A stretch of 64,000 bases of DNA from Adiantum capillus-veneris (Eukaryota; Streptophyta; Polypodiopsida; Polypodiales; Pteridaceae), in assembly GCA_014529385.2 (NCBI GenBank), contig CM043946.1, positions 20,142,077 to 20,206,076 on the forward strand, written 5' to 3'. Below the pieces are notes generated by a model, which saw only the letters and a program-made list of their open reading frames with translations, did no database searches and was not told the DNA's origin. Shown here in pieces: positions 44,847 to 56,051 of the stretch; within the stretch, counting starts at the first letter, position 1; every line of letters starts with the position of its first letter. The position numbers were made by a program, and so were the translations under genes.

Positions 44847-47213
44847 ATGCAGAAGCTCGGGGCCTCGTATCTACTGCGCATTACTGCAAGAAGTGTTCTT
44901 GGTCATGTTCGCCACCAAAGCAATAGCGTGCTCACCAAATCTCCTGCTCCATTCATCAGCCCCCCCCACAAGCGGCTCCATGGCATTCATGCATTCGAGT
45001 GTCCGGTACTTACTTTCACTAAATGGAGTCAAGTTCTGAAACACTGCACAATGATCAACCTGTAAAGATTGTGGGCACAGGATCAGGTGGGCATCACAGC
45101 TAAAATTGCGGCATGTATGGCACGACGTGGTGCAAGCATATTGGATGTTGATGTACATGTCAATTCTGATCTTGTCCATGAGCCTGCCTTCTTTGCAAGA
45201 ACGTATGTCTCTCTCTCTACCATTTTGAACCTCATGTTTCAACCTTTCTTTAATTACAAGGTGCAAAACCAGCCATAAGGGATCTGGATATAGTTTATGG
45301 TTTTCTTTGTTTCCCTGAAAATTATTGCCGAGCTACTTTGTGATGTAACTGTCTAATCCGGATTCTAACACATATGTCAGTGAGTTTGTCTTTGATCCCT
45401 CAAAGTGGCCACGAGATGTAATGGATGAAGATTTTATGAAGTTGAAGAAAGATTTTGCTGCAAAGCATTCGATTGTTCGAGTACTGGAATCAGATCCTCC
45501 TCTAAAGATAGCGATTCTTGTTTCTTGGAAGGTAACGTAATGATGCCTACTTGTCAAAAGAAGCACACTTCCAACCTCACTATATATGATATACTGCAAA
45601 ATTTCAGGACCATTGCTTAGTAGACTTGTTACATTTGTGGCAAGAAGGGAAAGTTCCGGTTCAGATAATGTGTGTGATAAGGTGAGCTCTTTATCTTGCC
45701 CCTAACCTATGCACATTTTAAGATGCATTCTTTTCTCTTGGGAGTAGCTGGTGATGTATCAAGGTTATTTCTTTTGTTTTGGCAGTAATCATGTACGAGA
45801 AGAAGACACCCATGTTATTCGCTTTTTGACAAGGCACAAAATTCCCTACCATTTTGTTGCTGCAAACAAGGATAAGGGGCAGGAGAAGGAAATACTTAAC
45901 CTGGTTGCTCAAACAGATTTTTTGGTGTTGGCTCACTACATGCAGGTAGGGCTTTGTAATTTTATTTTATTTCAGTCCTTGAGAGGGCACTTATGCAGCA
46001 CATAATTATTTATACTACCTTAAAGTTGGATGGAATGCAAAACGGAAACGGGGATCTCAGAACTGGAATGGGCAGGAATGCCATTCCCAGTCATAATTGT
46101 CACATGGAATAGGGACACGAATGGGAAAATGGAAGGCAGAATGGGCAACCGGGACCTCAAAAATGGCCATTCCCTGTGACTATGCCTTCAGAACATGTTA
46201 CTTGTTTTGAATTGGCATGGACACAGGCAACCTGTTGCTTAGTTCAGTAGTTGTCATTCCACCGTGGATCTCTCTTTCACCGGACACATCTTGAAGGATA
46301 TTGTCACAGCTTTCAAGCAAGCATGTTAAGTGTGGGTACAGTTGAATTTTAGGCAGCAAGAGGAAAGAGAGAGGGGACTACAATGTACAGGCGATTGGTA
46401 GGTCTGTTCGGGATAGATGGCAATTCCTTGTAAATTTCTTAGGGCTTCTACAAGAAGTTCATTCAAACCTTTGTGGTATATTAGGTGGACAAAGGTGGGT
46501 GTTTTGCCCCGGCTTGGCATGTCAATCAGGCTATTTAGAAATGATAAGTTTTTGTTTTGCGTCTCTGCCTTTTGAAAAGGTGCAGTACTGACGAGGACTC
46601 CACTAAAGACCACCTGATGGGGCACAAGGAGTATGAATTGCTTTTCTGTAACTTTCAAATGCCCATCTGTGTTACAATCAACTTGCTTTTTGCTTAGTCA
46701 GATCTTATCACCGGAGTTTCTGAAACTTTATGGAAAGGATATCATCAACATTCATCATGGGCTTTTGCCTTCTTTCAAGGGGGCAAATCCTTATAAGCAG
46801 GTGATCTTAAATGCTTCAATGTTTGTGGTATGAAAGAAATCATGACTTATGACTCCCTTTCTCCACAGGCTTATGAGGCTGGGGTGAAACTGATTGGAGC
46901 AACAAGTCATTTTGTGATAGAGGAACTGGATGGTGGGCCCATCATTGAGCAAATGGTACACCACATTCAAGTTGTGAATAGTATTTGATGAGATTTGATT
47001 TTTTTACAGTCTAAGGTTACTGTTTTGCAATAATATGGTCTGAAGGCGTTTGTATTGCAGGTGGAAAGAGTCTCCCATCGAGATGGTCTTGAAAGTTTTG
47101 CAAGCAAATCTGAATATCTAGAGAAAGCTTGCCTTGTAAAAGCCATAAAGTACTACTGTGAACTTCGAATTATCCAGTATGGTGGTGGCAAGAAAACAAT
47201 TGTATTTGACTAG
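44847..47213 (+). CDS. PURU: Formyltetrahydrofolate deformylase, mitochondrial, PurU type
   Basis: Hydrolyses 10-formyl-tetrahydrofolate to formate and tetrahydrofolate (EC 3.5.1.10). Plant PURU enzymes are mitochondrial and keep folate pools balanced during photorespiration. Eight exons, all GT-AG: 44847-45005, 45081-45202, 45381-45531, 45608-45681, 45786-45945, 46702-46800, 46869-46955, 47061-47213. Joined they give 334 residues and a TAG stop with no lesion. Residues 1-45 lack acidic residues and are rich in Arg/Ser/His, a mitochondrial presequence type. Residues about 46-130 form an ACT domain ([20 protein letters not shown]). The formyltransferase fold follows with [19 protein letters not shown], then [18 protein letters not shown], then [11 protein letters not shown]. 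The catalytic triad expected by analogy with PurN is Asn238, His240 and Asp276, all present. Length fits plant homologues. Exon 1 contributes exactly 53 codons, which supports the chosen start. Confidence 0.95.
45946..46701 (+). other. Longest PurU intron, contains possible TE scrap
   Basis: 756 bp between exons 5 and 6; the other introns are 68-178 bp. It holds a run of GGAATGGG/CCATTCCC-type words at 46060-46180 that can pair with one another, looking like a small inserted repeat. Minus-strand ORF 46326-46658 shows no motif. Confidence 0.5.
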
Positions 47214-48860
47214 CCAATTTGATTCCAAGGCCTGCCTGCATATTTTGTAATTGCTGGAGTTTGGTTTTGTAAATTGCTTATTTTTTTTGCAGGCAAGCTT
47301 TGACTCTGGGCTTACGTCAATTACCCGGTGTCCTGTCTTGTTTAGAAATAGTATTCATTAATGCTGGTTTGGAAGAGCTGGTCTAATGTTTGTTTGAGGC
47401 TGGTACTTGATATGGAGGATGCCTATCCTTAAATGTTCTTCAATTAAAATAATTTTACCTGTACGAAACCTCAAGAGAGACTTGACATTATCAAAGATTG
47501 GAGGCTGGAAAACACAAGCTCTCTAAAGAAGATTTGTTAAGATTTGGAAAGACTACTCATACAAGAGGCCTCCCCTACTGGTGACAATAGTGGTTGCTGA
47601 ATGATCCACTTATTTTGTCTCAAGGCTAGCACTCTCGTGCCCAAACCTGTTGATTCCTTAAGGCTTTGATGGATTTTTGACGGATTTTGACTTAAAACTG
47701 TTTTGTGGTTTGGATCACCTCTAAACTTGTTGTGAGGACAAGGGTAGGCATGCATAGACAAGTGGCTGTGTATGGAGGCTACATAGAGGTTGGTTGGGGT
47801 GGCCTTGCCTGTCCACAAGACCCTTGTCCTCGCACTTGCTTTTCAGTTGTGTCCTATTTGTTAATCTGAGGACCCAAAATCCAACTCCTGATTGTGGACT
47901 ACGAAGATAGAAGGTAACTACGCTGGGTGGGATACATTTGAATTGCTCAGACACCATGTCAAAAAGAATCATCAGCATCAGTATGTAATTAGTCTTTGCC
48001 AATATAAAGAATAGTTTCCTTGTTAATGTGTAGACATGATTTCACTTTCCTGGAGAATCATATACACGCAGCTGAGATTAGGTGTTGTGGATTGTGGATG
48101 GGCTCTGCCGTCGGATCCCCTCGATAACCAGTGGTAAACTAGGGATAAATAGTTCTATCCTAGTGGGGTATCCAACGGTGATCAATGATATTTTGATACA
48201 TTAGTATATGACACATACTAAATGGTATATAACACTTAAATCTACAATATGTATACAACTCATGGCATAAGCAAAGAATATTTAAGTTTATAAGATTTAG
48301 TTTTGATATATTATGTTCCTAATTGCTACAAATAATATTATTATTGGCAATGTATCCACATAAGACACAAAAATTAGCATTTCCTTTTGGAATAGGATAC
48401 ATCAAAGTATCTAAACTTCCTTTGTGCATGCTCATTTGAAAAAGACAAATATAAGCTCTTTTTTTCATGAGAAATTGGTATCAACATCAATGAAACTGAT
48501 CGTTTGCATTGCATCAGATAATTGAAGCATTGGCTCCTTGGTTAGTTCACAAATGCAATCATCAGTTGGACTTTTGACCTCCCATCCAAGCTTCTCTCAC
48601 TTCTCACTTCCAATCTCAACCATAACGACATGGAAAGCCTCTCAATAATATAAGCATTGGAGGATTTTTAAGCTTTTGTTGACATTTCTTGTTAATAGGT
48701 TGTGATTGTGAAGCAAATATTTCATTTGCAATAATATAAAATGGCATCAACATAGAGTGTGAATTATGTCCACATGGCCTTAAGGTTTTGTTTTTTCCTT
48801 TTTATGTTTCTCCATCATCTCGAGGGAAGGGTTCACCTTTTAAACATACCTATAGCAGGT
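47214..48860. other. PurU 3' flank and intergenic sequence, no gene seen
   Basis: Includes the PurU 3' untranslated region at its start; I could not fix the poly(A) site. Minus-strand ORFs at 47537-48002 show no family motif. The rest is AT-rich. Confidence 0.45.
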
Positions 48861-48869
48861 GTGTTCAAA

Positions 48870-49250
48870 CCCCGCTTGTACATGTAATTCATTGAAAAAA
48901 AAATTATTCGCTTGTACATGTAATACGCTGTATAAAGTTTATAAAACGGTTTTGAGTGGACTCACATTCTACTAAACATTTTGAGGTGAAATCCTGGGGG
49001 GAACGAGGGAGAACACTATACATATCCATGTATTTACTACTATACATTGCTCTTCCATTTAGACCCACACGAATTTTTTGTTTTGCACTTCTTACATCAA
49101 CATGGGCAAAACTCGACATTACTTAAATAAGTTACCATCAAGCTATCTAGGTGGGGTTTCGAACACAGACACACTTATGCATCCAACGTAAAAATCCAAG
49201 CCGAATCCCTCATCATCAAGCGAACTATGACCCTATATAAATCTTAGAGT
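48870..49250 (-). repeat. Possible tRNA-derived SINE, minus strand
   Basis: On the minus strand GTGTTCGAAACCCC (near 49150) resembles a pol III B box. An A-box-like GCTTGATGATGAGG lies about 50 bp upstream. The far end has a T tract flanked by two copies of ATTACATGTACAAGCG (about 48870-48925). This is a weak call based on two boxes. Confidence 0.3.
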
Positions 49251-49259
49251 GAGCTAGCT

Positions 49260-49700
49260 ATCGTTCGGGCTGGGGGGGACGCGGCCGCTCTGCTCCTCGC
49301 GTTTCCTTGCCTGCGAGGGTCATGGAGCGAAGAGGTGCAAGGGGGCTGCCTGCGACAGGAGACCGTGCTCGGGTAGGGCGGCTTGAACAACTACAGGGAG
49401 GCGATGCCTGTCAGGGGGGGTTCTACCCCGGTGGGGGGCGACCGGCCTTCTCACACTATTTGTCCTGCGTCTCTTCTACCGCCCTGATTTTTGCAGTGGG
49501 AGATGCATCCCTCACACCTCTCCTGGGGGATGCATGTTCCCCATGGTTCTGTGGCATGTAGCAGGCTTCGATTCTGGTGGCAGCGAGATCATTAGTGGAA
49601 GGGGCTGGCCTCCCAAGGGCCATGACCTGGCTGTATTTATTTATTTTTTGCGCATGGCTCGGATGTGAGATTTGCAAAAAACGAAAAATAATAAAAATCT
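49260..49700. other. GC-rich island, no gene recognised
   Basis: A stretch much richer in G and C than its surroundings, with G runs and GCGGCCGC. ORF 49307-49561 has no motif. It may be an LTR or leader of an unknown element, or a CpG-rich fragment. Confidence 0.35.
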
Positions 49701-49916
49701 TAAAGAGTGTGCTTCAAAAGTTCAAATGTTTGGAGGGCCTATTTAATTTATAGTATTCATACTAGAGTCTATCTTATCGATTTTAAAAGGATCTCACTAA
49801 ATGTGTTTTATTGACTTTTTAAAAGAAACCCTTAGTGTTGTTTTTAAAAGAAACCCTTAGTGTTGTGTTGGGTTAGGAAGACTTTCATTGTTTTCACACC
49901 TTTCATTCACATGCTG

Positions 49917-50165
49917 ACATGTCTTTACTTTTCTTGCATTTTATTGTTTTAGAATGCTAAAGTGAAGCTTCACCTTGCATAATTTTAGTAAATTTTACAC
50001 ACACACATACACGCATATATGTTTTTTTTGCATTTATTGTTTTAGAATGCTAAGGTGAAGCTTCACCTTGCATAATTTTAATAAATTCTATACACACACA
50101 CACATATCAATTAGTTCTTTTTATTTCACAACTTCACATGGCTTTATATTTCTTGCATTTTATAG
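49917..50165. repeat. Direct repeats of about 100 bp with an 18-bp palindrome
   Basis: Two copies (about 49930-50015 and 50025-50110) share TTATTGTTTTAGAATGCTAA, then GTGAAGCTTCACCTTGCATA. The second has the perfect palindrome AAGGTGAAGCTTCACCTT at 50052-50069; the first differs at one base (49959-49976). A third partial copy starts near 50136. The leading words ACATGTCTTTACTTTTCTTG also occur at 41958 in the copia-G RNase H tail. Confidence 0.7.
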
Positions 50166-50711
50166 CTTGATTCTAGTCAGTGTTAACGTTCGAAAAAGTC
50201 TCTTTTATTAAGCGGTTACTGATCGAGTTCCCTCCTCATATTAGCAAAATTTTTGAGATTTGCTAAATTTTTGGACGACTCTTTCATATTTCATCGGCTT
50301 TTTTGTCGTTTACCATGGTTTGCAGCTGCTAGTCTCGATTTTCAATCGGCTCAAAACTAAGCTGAGGCAATCCTTTCCCAAACACTGATACCAGTTTAAT
50401 TCAACCTAACAAATGTATCACTTTCTTATTGTTTTTGAAAGCCGTCGGGACCCTTTCACTTGTTATACTCATTTCATTTACCCATTGGTGAGAAGAAAGG
50501 TCTTTCGGGAATCCTTTTTCTTCATGAATGAAAGGATGGCAATAGTCACAAGACATGTACAAGTGTGATTTGACACGATTGCTTATGTGATAGAGATGGA
50601 TGCATTTTCTTTGAAAGGGGCATTTAATATGCAACGGGCATGACCTCGGTTTTTGGCGAGCATTGATAACAAGGGCTTAGTTTTGAATGTGAAAACGAGA
50701 AAAGGAGAAGG

Positions 50712-50742
50712 GGGCCGGGGGGGGGGGGGGGGGGGAGGGGGG
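50712..50742 (+). repeat. G homopolymer tract
   Basis: GGGCC followed by a run of about 20 G, an A and a further G run. The reverse strand would encode Pro strings. It could fold as a G-quadruplex or be an assembly-sensitive homopolymer. Confidence 0.85.
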
Positions 50743-51104
50743 GCACATTTATAAGTGACACGGGGCGAGAGTCGTGAGATCGACGGCCGGGGCATTTTAT
50801 CGGCGATACGTGCGTTTTGGAGCGTCGGATAGATGCAACAAGGGGGGGCAAGGTTTTATACACGTGTCATCGCCATATGTGCAACGACGCACGGTAGGCG
50901 GGGGCTGGTTTGAAGATGTGGGAGCGTGTAGAGACAGGTCTTAGGTTCGAGTCGCGAGCGTCGACGGTGGGGAGCCTATTTTTTTATCCCATGTAAATGG
51001 GATTAACGGTGGATTAAACCCCCATCGTAGATCCCTCTACTTTGGGCGTGTCACTTATAAACGGAGGAGAGGGGGGGGGGATCTTACATCAGCACAAAGC
51101 CTCT

Positions 51105-51308
51105 CTATAAAGCTGGTTTCCAAAGAAACAAAATTCTTACAATCTTAGTGTAGAACTTTATTCTTGAATAGGCATAAGTCAAGGCCAAACGTTCTTCTTT
51201 CTTGACGGTAGAACTTAACTCTTGAATAGATGGTAAGGTGCTTGAATAGTATCCTCGATGTTGAGGGTTCATGCATGGTTGCAGCTCTCCCAGAGCCAAT
51301 CGTGCCAA
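51105..51308 (-). pseudogene. Gypsy RNase H scrap, minus strand
   Basis: YYSSTLPSIQELSSTVKKEE followed by RLALTYAYSRIKFY fits the Ty3/gypsy RT-RNase H segment (YYS.TL...ERNYSTTE.E.LALVYA...FR.YL). The end WKPAL sits where DHQAL is expected. Only about 65 residues remain. Confidence 0.5.
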
Positions 51309-51309
51309 C

Positions 51310-51920
51310 CTCGGAGGTTGAATGGTGGGTGCTCTTAAAACGAGTGTCTCAAGGGGTGTACTAATAAGAAACCATTTATGTCAAGTGTATTTAAGTCATA
51401 CTGAAAAAACCCCTATACTTGTATATTGTGAAGCAATAAAGTGATCCCTTTTTGTTAAAGTTATGGAATTTTTGAAATTTTCAATTAAGAAACTTTCCAA
51501 TAGTGAACTAATTTAAAATAGAATCCATTTTATGAATTAAATATCCCTCTTTTTAAACGAATGTTATACACTAATTTTTTTAGGAGCACCCCCTAAGCTG
51601 AGTGTGCATGTTCTTTGCCAGATGCTTTTATGTTTTTGACAAGTTATGGCTTGCAAGTTGAAACCCGAGGACAATGGCTTTCTTAATGAGGAGGGTATTA
51701 TGATATCTATATATGGTACACTAATATAAATTTAATGTAGGATTCATAGGTGGAAAAGAATAATTTTGGGTATGTATACTTGGGAGATGATGAAACTTGT
51801 GAGATTGTCGGCAAAGGTACAGTTTCTATCAAAACTTCTGGATTATCTATCAAGATCTAACGAATTATGTTAAATACATATGGAGAACGTTGTGCTATTC
51901 GTAAGAAAGACACCTCTGAT
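51310..51920. other. No gene seen
   Basis: AT-rich sequence without ORF or motif. Confidence 0.4.

Positions 51921-51922
<2 letters not shown>

Positions 51923-51999
<77 letters not shown>
51923..51999. repeat. (CT)n microsatellite
   Basis: About 38 TC/CT units directly before the first SINE-like copy. Confidence 0.95.
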
Positions 52000-52000
<1 letters not shown>

Positions 52001-52001
<1 letters not shown>

Positions 52002-52120
52002 GTGGTAGATTGGTTATACCATTTCCCTTTTGAATAACACGTCTTGAGTTCAACTCTCCTTGTCAGATAGATCTTTAAGGTCTCTTAGGATAGTTTCCTA
52101 CGGCGTTAAAATTCTCTTCT
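52001..52120 (+). repeat. tRNA-derived SINE-like copy 1
   Basis: TGGTAGATTGGTTA (A-box-like) is followed 31 bp later by GAGTTCAACTC (B-box-like, 52046-52056). Together these fit the tRNA head of a SINE. It is followed by a body AGATCTTTAAGGTCTCTT. It is about 90% similar by eye to 52195-52313. The head is not a functional tRNA because the arms do not pair properly. Confidence 0.6.
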
Positions 52121-52194
52121 TATCGGGTGTATGCTTGTGGGTGTGGGTGTGCTAATAAGAAGAGGAAAACGGTATAACATTTCTATCACCCAAG

Positions 52195-52336
52195 TGTGGT
52201 AGATTGGTTATGCTATTTCCCTCTTGAATAACAGGTCTTGAGTTCAACTTTCCTCGTCGGATAGATCTTTAAGGTCTCTTGGGATAGTTTCCTACAACGT
52301 TAAAATTCTCTTCTTCTTCTTCTTCTTCTTCTTCTC
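52195..52336 (+). repeat. tRNA-derived SINE-like copy 2 with (CTT)n tail
   Basis: Same A-box-like and B-box-like words (GAGTTCAACTT here) and body as copy 1, ending in a (TTC)n tract at about 52309-52336. The tail repeat is a usual SINE 3' end. Two same-strand copies 194 bp apart may be a tandem duplication rather than two insertions. Confidence 0.6.
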
Positions 52337-52547
52337 TTTATTTTTGTAATCCTTCTCATACTAATGAATAGGCTCACATGGGTTCATTGAGGGATCCATA
52401 TAGGGGGGAGTGTCCATTTCCCTAGTGCTCGTGTGCTCTTTTCCTCTCAGTCCCTCATCTACTCTCTCTTGTACATGCATATAGTTCTCTCTAAAATATG
52501 TGTATGTCGTGCTCTTTATTTCTTTCTCCTCTCTCTCCTCTCTCTCC

Positions 52548-55496
52548 TCTCATTACAAAGATCAAGGTGAAGTCATTGTTTTTGGAGACATGAATGCTCG
52601 CACAAATATGCTACAACACGACACACAACAAGTAGACATGCCGCATGTCTCAAGAAGAATGGATGACTCATACATGTATAATCGAAGTTCTAATGATGCA
52701 AAAGAAGTGGATCACTATGGAAAGTTACTTCTACATATGTGCAATAGTACCGGAATGCTCATTGCAAATGGTGTATCTCTATGGCAAGGCACCAATGACT
52801 TTACATGTAGAAAGCACAACGGTGCTAGCGTGATTGACTATATGTTGTTCTCGGAAGCCACTCTAGAATGCATACAAAGCTTTACACTTGGTGAATGGAA
52901 TCCAGAATCGGATCATAGGATGTTATGTATTGACCTCAAGTGTGGTAAACGGCCCAAGCATGTAGCTTCCAATCATGATGTGAATCATTTGTACCTACGT
53001 CTAGACTTCAAACGAGCACTTATATATGCTGATATGGTGGACCAAATGTTAAGCATGATAGAGCATCAAGAGAGCCCAACATTAGAATGCAAGTGGAAAG
53101 TTTTCAAAGAAGTAATTTTCTCTTGTGCGAAGGAATGCTTTTCGGTGAAACACATGTCTTGCAAAAGGTCTAAGAAGGGTAGCACCAAGAAGAAATGGTT
53201 TGACATGGAATGTAGTCAAGCCCAAAAACACTTGCTAAGATTGGATGCAATCAAAGACAAAGAAGTTTACTTGGAAAGTTCACACACATACAAAGCACTT
53301 GTTCAAAAGAAGAGGAGAAGGTGGGAAGTCGAAAAACAACTTCTTTTAGCACAAGAGAAAGCACATGCATGTGGCAAGTTTTGGCAAAATCTAAAAGGCA
53401 AGCGCGTTGAGAGCTTTGGTGACTCGACTCTTGAGAATATGTATATGCATTGTAAGAATCTCTATGAGCAACCCAATGTTGATAAGATGGAGTGTTGTAG
53501 CTCCCTTCCGTTTATGTCTCCCTTCTTTACCATTGAAGATGTATGCCGCGCGCTTGAGAAACTTGCTACTCGTAAGGCAGGTGACCTTCAAGGTGTCAAG
53601 GCTGAAATGATTAAATGGACAAGCAAGAAAACACGATATTGGATATGCGATATGTTTAACCTTGCACTTCAGTATGGCATGCCTCATGATTGGAGTGCAA
53701 ATTGGATCAAACCTTTGCACAAAGGAGGAGATGTAAACAATGTGAACAACTATCGCACTATAATGGTTGGTTCTTTAATGGCAAAGTTATTTGGATGTAT
53801 CATGGAGATGAAGATAAGTGAATGGGCTGAAAAGAATGGCAAACGTGCACTTGGCCAAGCAGGTTTTTGAAAGCATCATAGCACTATTGATCACCTTGTC
53901 ACTCTTCGAGTTCTTATGGAAGTGTCTCGATTGAAAGGAAAAAAGTTGTATTGTTGCTTTGTGGATTTCAAGAAAGCTTTTGACATGGTACCGCGAGGAA
54001 ATCTTTGGAGACGTATGCAAAGCCTTCAAGTGCCGAGAGAATTTATGCATGCAGTCTTTCGCATCTACCAAAAAGTGATATGTCGATTACGTATGGGAGA
54101 TGGAATTTCAGAATTTTTTGCAAGCACTATTGGTGTCAAACAAGGATGCCCACTTTCCCCAACCCTCTTTGGGCTACTCATTGATGAATTGGAATGCATG
54201 GTTCTTGACTTTATGCAGCAAGAAGGCATAGAAGAGGTTAAGATTGGAAATGCAGTGATCATGCTTTTGCTTTATGCCGATGATGTAGTGCTCTTGGCAC
54301 ATACCTTAGAAGATGCACAAAAGCTTATGAGTGTCTTGGAACGCTTTTGCCTACATAGCGGGCTGATCGTGAATGGATCCAAAACCAAGGTTATGCTTGT
54401 AAAGACCCTCAATGATGAAAATCCATACATTGTATATAACAATGAGAAACTTGAAGTGGTAGATCACTTCAAGTACCTTGGCCTTGAGGTTCCATCCAAT
54501 CATAAATGGAAGGATTGTGCAATGCGTCGCTTGGAAGCCGGAAAGAGGGCCTATTATGCATTTGAGAACATGTGCAATGCAGGAGAGATCAAGTGTTGGG
54601 CTCTCAAAAAGTACCTCTTTGACACATTGGTGACACCGGTGCTTCTTTATGGAGTGGAGGTGTGGGGTGGAAGCATCGGGAAGTCTACTTGGAAAGAGTT
54701 TGAGAATGTCCAAAAGCGTTTTCTCACCAACTTTCTCCAAGTCAAGACACAAACACCCTACATGCTCTTACTTCTTGAGTCCGGATTGCTTCCCATTGAG
54801 GTCTTGGGCATGCAAAGGGTTGTGGAGTACATGCGTAAGACACAACGTAGCCCTTTGCATCGACTTCCTAGAATCGCATATGAAGCAAGTCAAATGGTTC
54901 AAAAGACATGCAAGAGCAAAATACTAAGTTCGGGGTGGATGCTTGATATCAAGAAATGGTTTGGAAGATGGGATGCATGTCACTTGGTCAAGGATGCGTC
55001 GATCGACTCCCAAGTTAATGAGGCCTTCTTACAACGCCAATGTATCACGGCTTGGGAGAAATCCGGAGGTTCTCGCTTCAGCCATTACACCACACACGTT
55101 GCCCCAAACTACAAATCTCTCTTCTTCTCGGAACGAGGTAACCGAACCCATTCCTACATCCTTGAGCCCATCCCGTTGAGTGCGATCCGCACCATTGCCT
55201 CCATTCGTCTTAGCTCCCATTCTCTACGCTGCGAGACAGGACGTTGGGGCACTGGCGAGGAGTGTCATCGACTTTGCACCTTATGCCCTCGTCAAGTGCG
55301 AGAGAGTGAGTACCACACACTACTTGAGTGCTCAGCTTTTGACCACATTAGGTCCTCTTTTCCCCATATATTCAGCCATGATCTCTCCCTACATACCTTC
55401 CTCTCCCAACCACGATGTGGACTCTCTATTGCGACGCTCATTTCAGCCATTTTTGAGCATCGAGAGTCACTTATGAACTCCACTCACACCACGTGA
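52548..55496 (+). pseudogene. LINE ORF2: endonuclease (partial)-reverse transcriptase
   Basis: 52548-53870 encodes the end of the AP endonuclease: VIVFGDMNARTN, and WNPESDHRMLCIDL with the catalytic Asp-His pair. Then come a linker and the first RT motifs (NWIKPLHKGGDVNNVNNYRT). An in-frame TGA at 53868-53870 stands where relatives have Arg in GFRKHHSTIDHL; a CGA-to-TGA transition would explain it. The same frame then runs 53871-55496 without another stop: FVDFKKAFDMVPR, GVKQGCPLSPTLFGLLIDEL, LLYADDVVLLAHT (catalytic Asp pair), LTVNG-like segment, and a thumb. A Cys/His motif CTLCPRQVRESEYHTLLEC closes the protein, as in zf-RVT of plant LINEs. Apart from the single stop and the missing 5' end the frame is clean, so it is fairly young. 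Confidence 0.9.
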
Positions 55497-55547
55497 CATG
55501 TTCATTTGGTCCCATAGGTCATATTTGACCTCCCAGGACGATAATAG

Positions 55548-55580
55548 ATCTATCTATCTATCTATCTATCTCTCTCTCTC
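55548..55580 (+). repeat. (TCTA)n(TC)n tail of the LINE
   Basis: About five TCTA units followed by about six TC units. A simple-repeat 3' end in place of poly(A) occurs in some LINE clades. Confidence 0.8.
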
Positions 55581-55817
55581 TTTACGTGTGTAGTTGCCAT
55601 TGAAGGTACGATTCCTACTTTTCTCTCTTTCTTGTAGTGCTTTTTGGGTATTTGCATGGCTGCTACGCTCCCATATATAGCAATATACAAGACATTGTGG
55701 TTCTCTTTGAGATCTTTTTTTGCTTGCATCTATGTATACAAGTGCTAATTTTGGATATACACTTTGATCTATACACATGTAAATGCTTTTTTGTGGTATA
55801 TTCATGCTCAATTTTGG

Positions 55818-55958
55818 TATGCATACTTGATGTGTTTGCTCTTCTAGATACTCTATGTGAGTAATTGCTTCATCAACTTGATATTCGGTATGCATATTTG
55901 ATGTGTTCGCTCTTCTAATTACTCTATGTGAGTAATTGCTTCATCAACTTGATATTTG
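55818..55958. repeat. Tandem duplication of about 70 bp
   Basis: Two near-identical units containing GGTATGCATACTTGATGTGT or GGTATGCATATTTGATGTGT and CTCTATGTGAGTAATTGCTT. No coding potential. Confidence 0.85.
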
Positions 55959-56051
55959 AAGGTGATTGAAACTTGTATGCATCTTATGTCTATGTTGCTT
56001 CTATATGGCAATATTCCTTGATTTAGATTATTTTGTCAATGGCAATTTTCA

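Larger units (their letters stand above)
52545..55580 (+). mobile_element. LINE retrotransposon, 5'-truncated
   Basis: The element contains the last part of an AP endonuclease, a full reverse transcriptase and a C-terminal zinc motif. It ends in a (TCTA)n-(TC)n tail at 55548-55580. The 5' edge falls in a CT-rich stretch at about 52545 and no ORF1 is present, as expected for a truncated insertion. Target duplications cannot be separated from the CT-rich flanks. Confidence 0.9.

Noticed and set aside
44871-45266. 131-residue minus-strand ORF across PurU exons 1-2
   Set aside because: Antisense shadow of the PurU gene, including intron sequence.
49307-49561. 84-residue ORF in a GC-rich stretch
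   Set aside because: Composition effect; no family motif, promoter or second exon found.
50880-50975. Possible tRNA gene (GGTTCGAGTC B-box-like)
   Set aside because: No matching A box at proper distance and no cloverleaf. The word alone is not enough even for a SINE call.
54649-54927. Second-frame ORFs within the LINE
   Set aside because: They overlap the uninterrupted RT frame with its YADD and zinc motifs and have no homology of their own.
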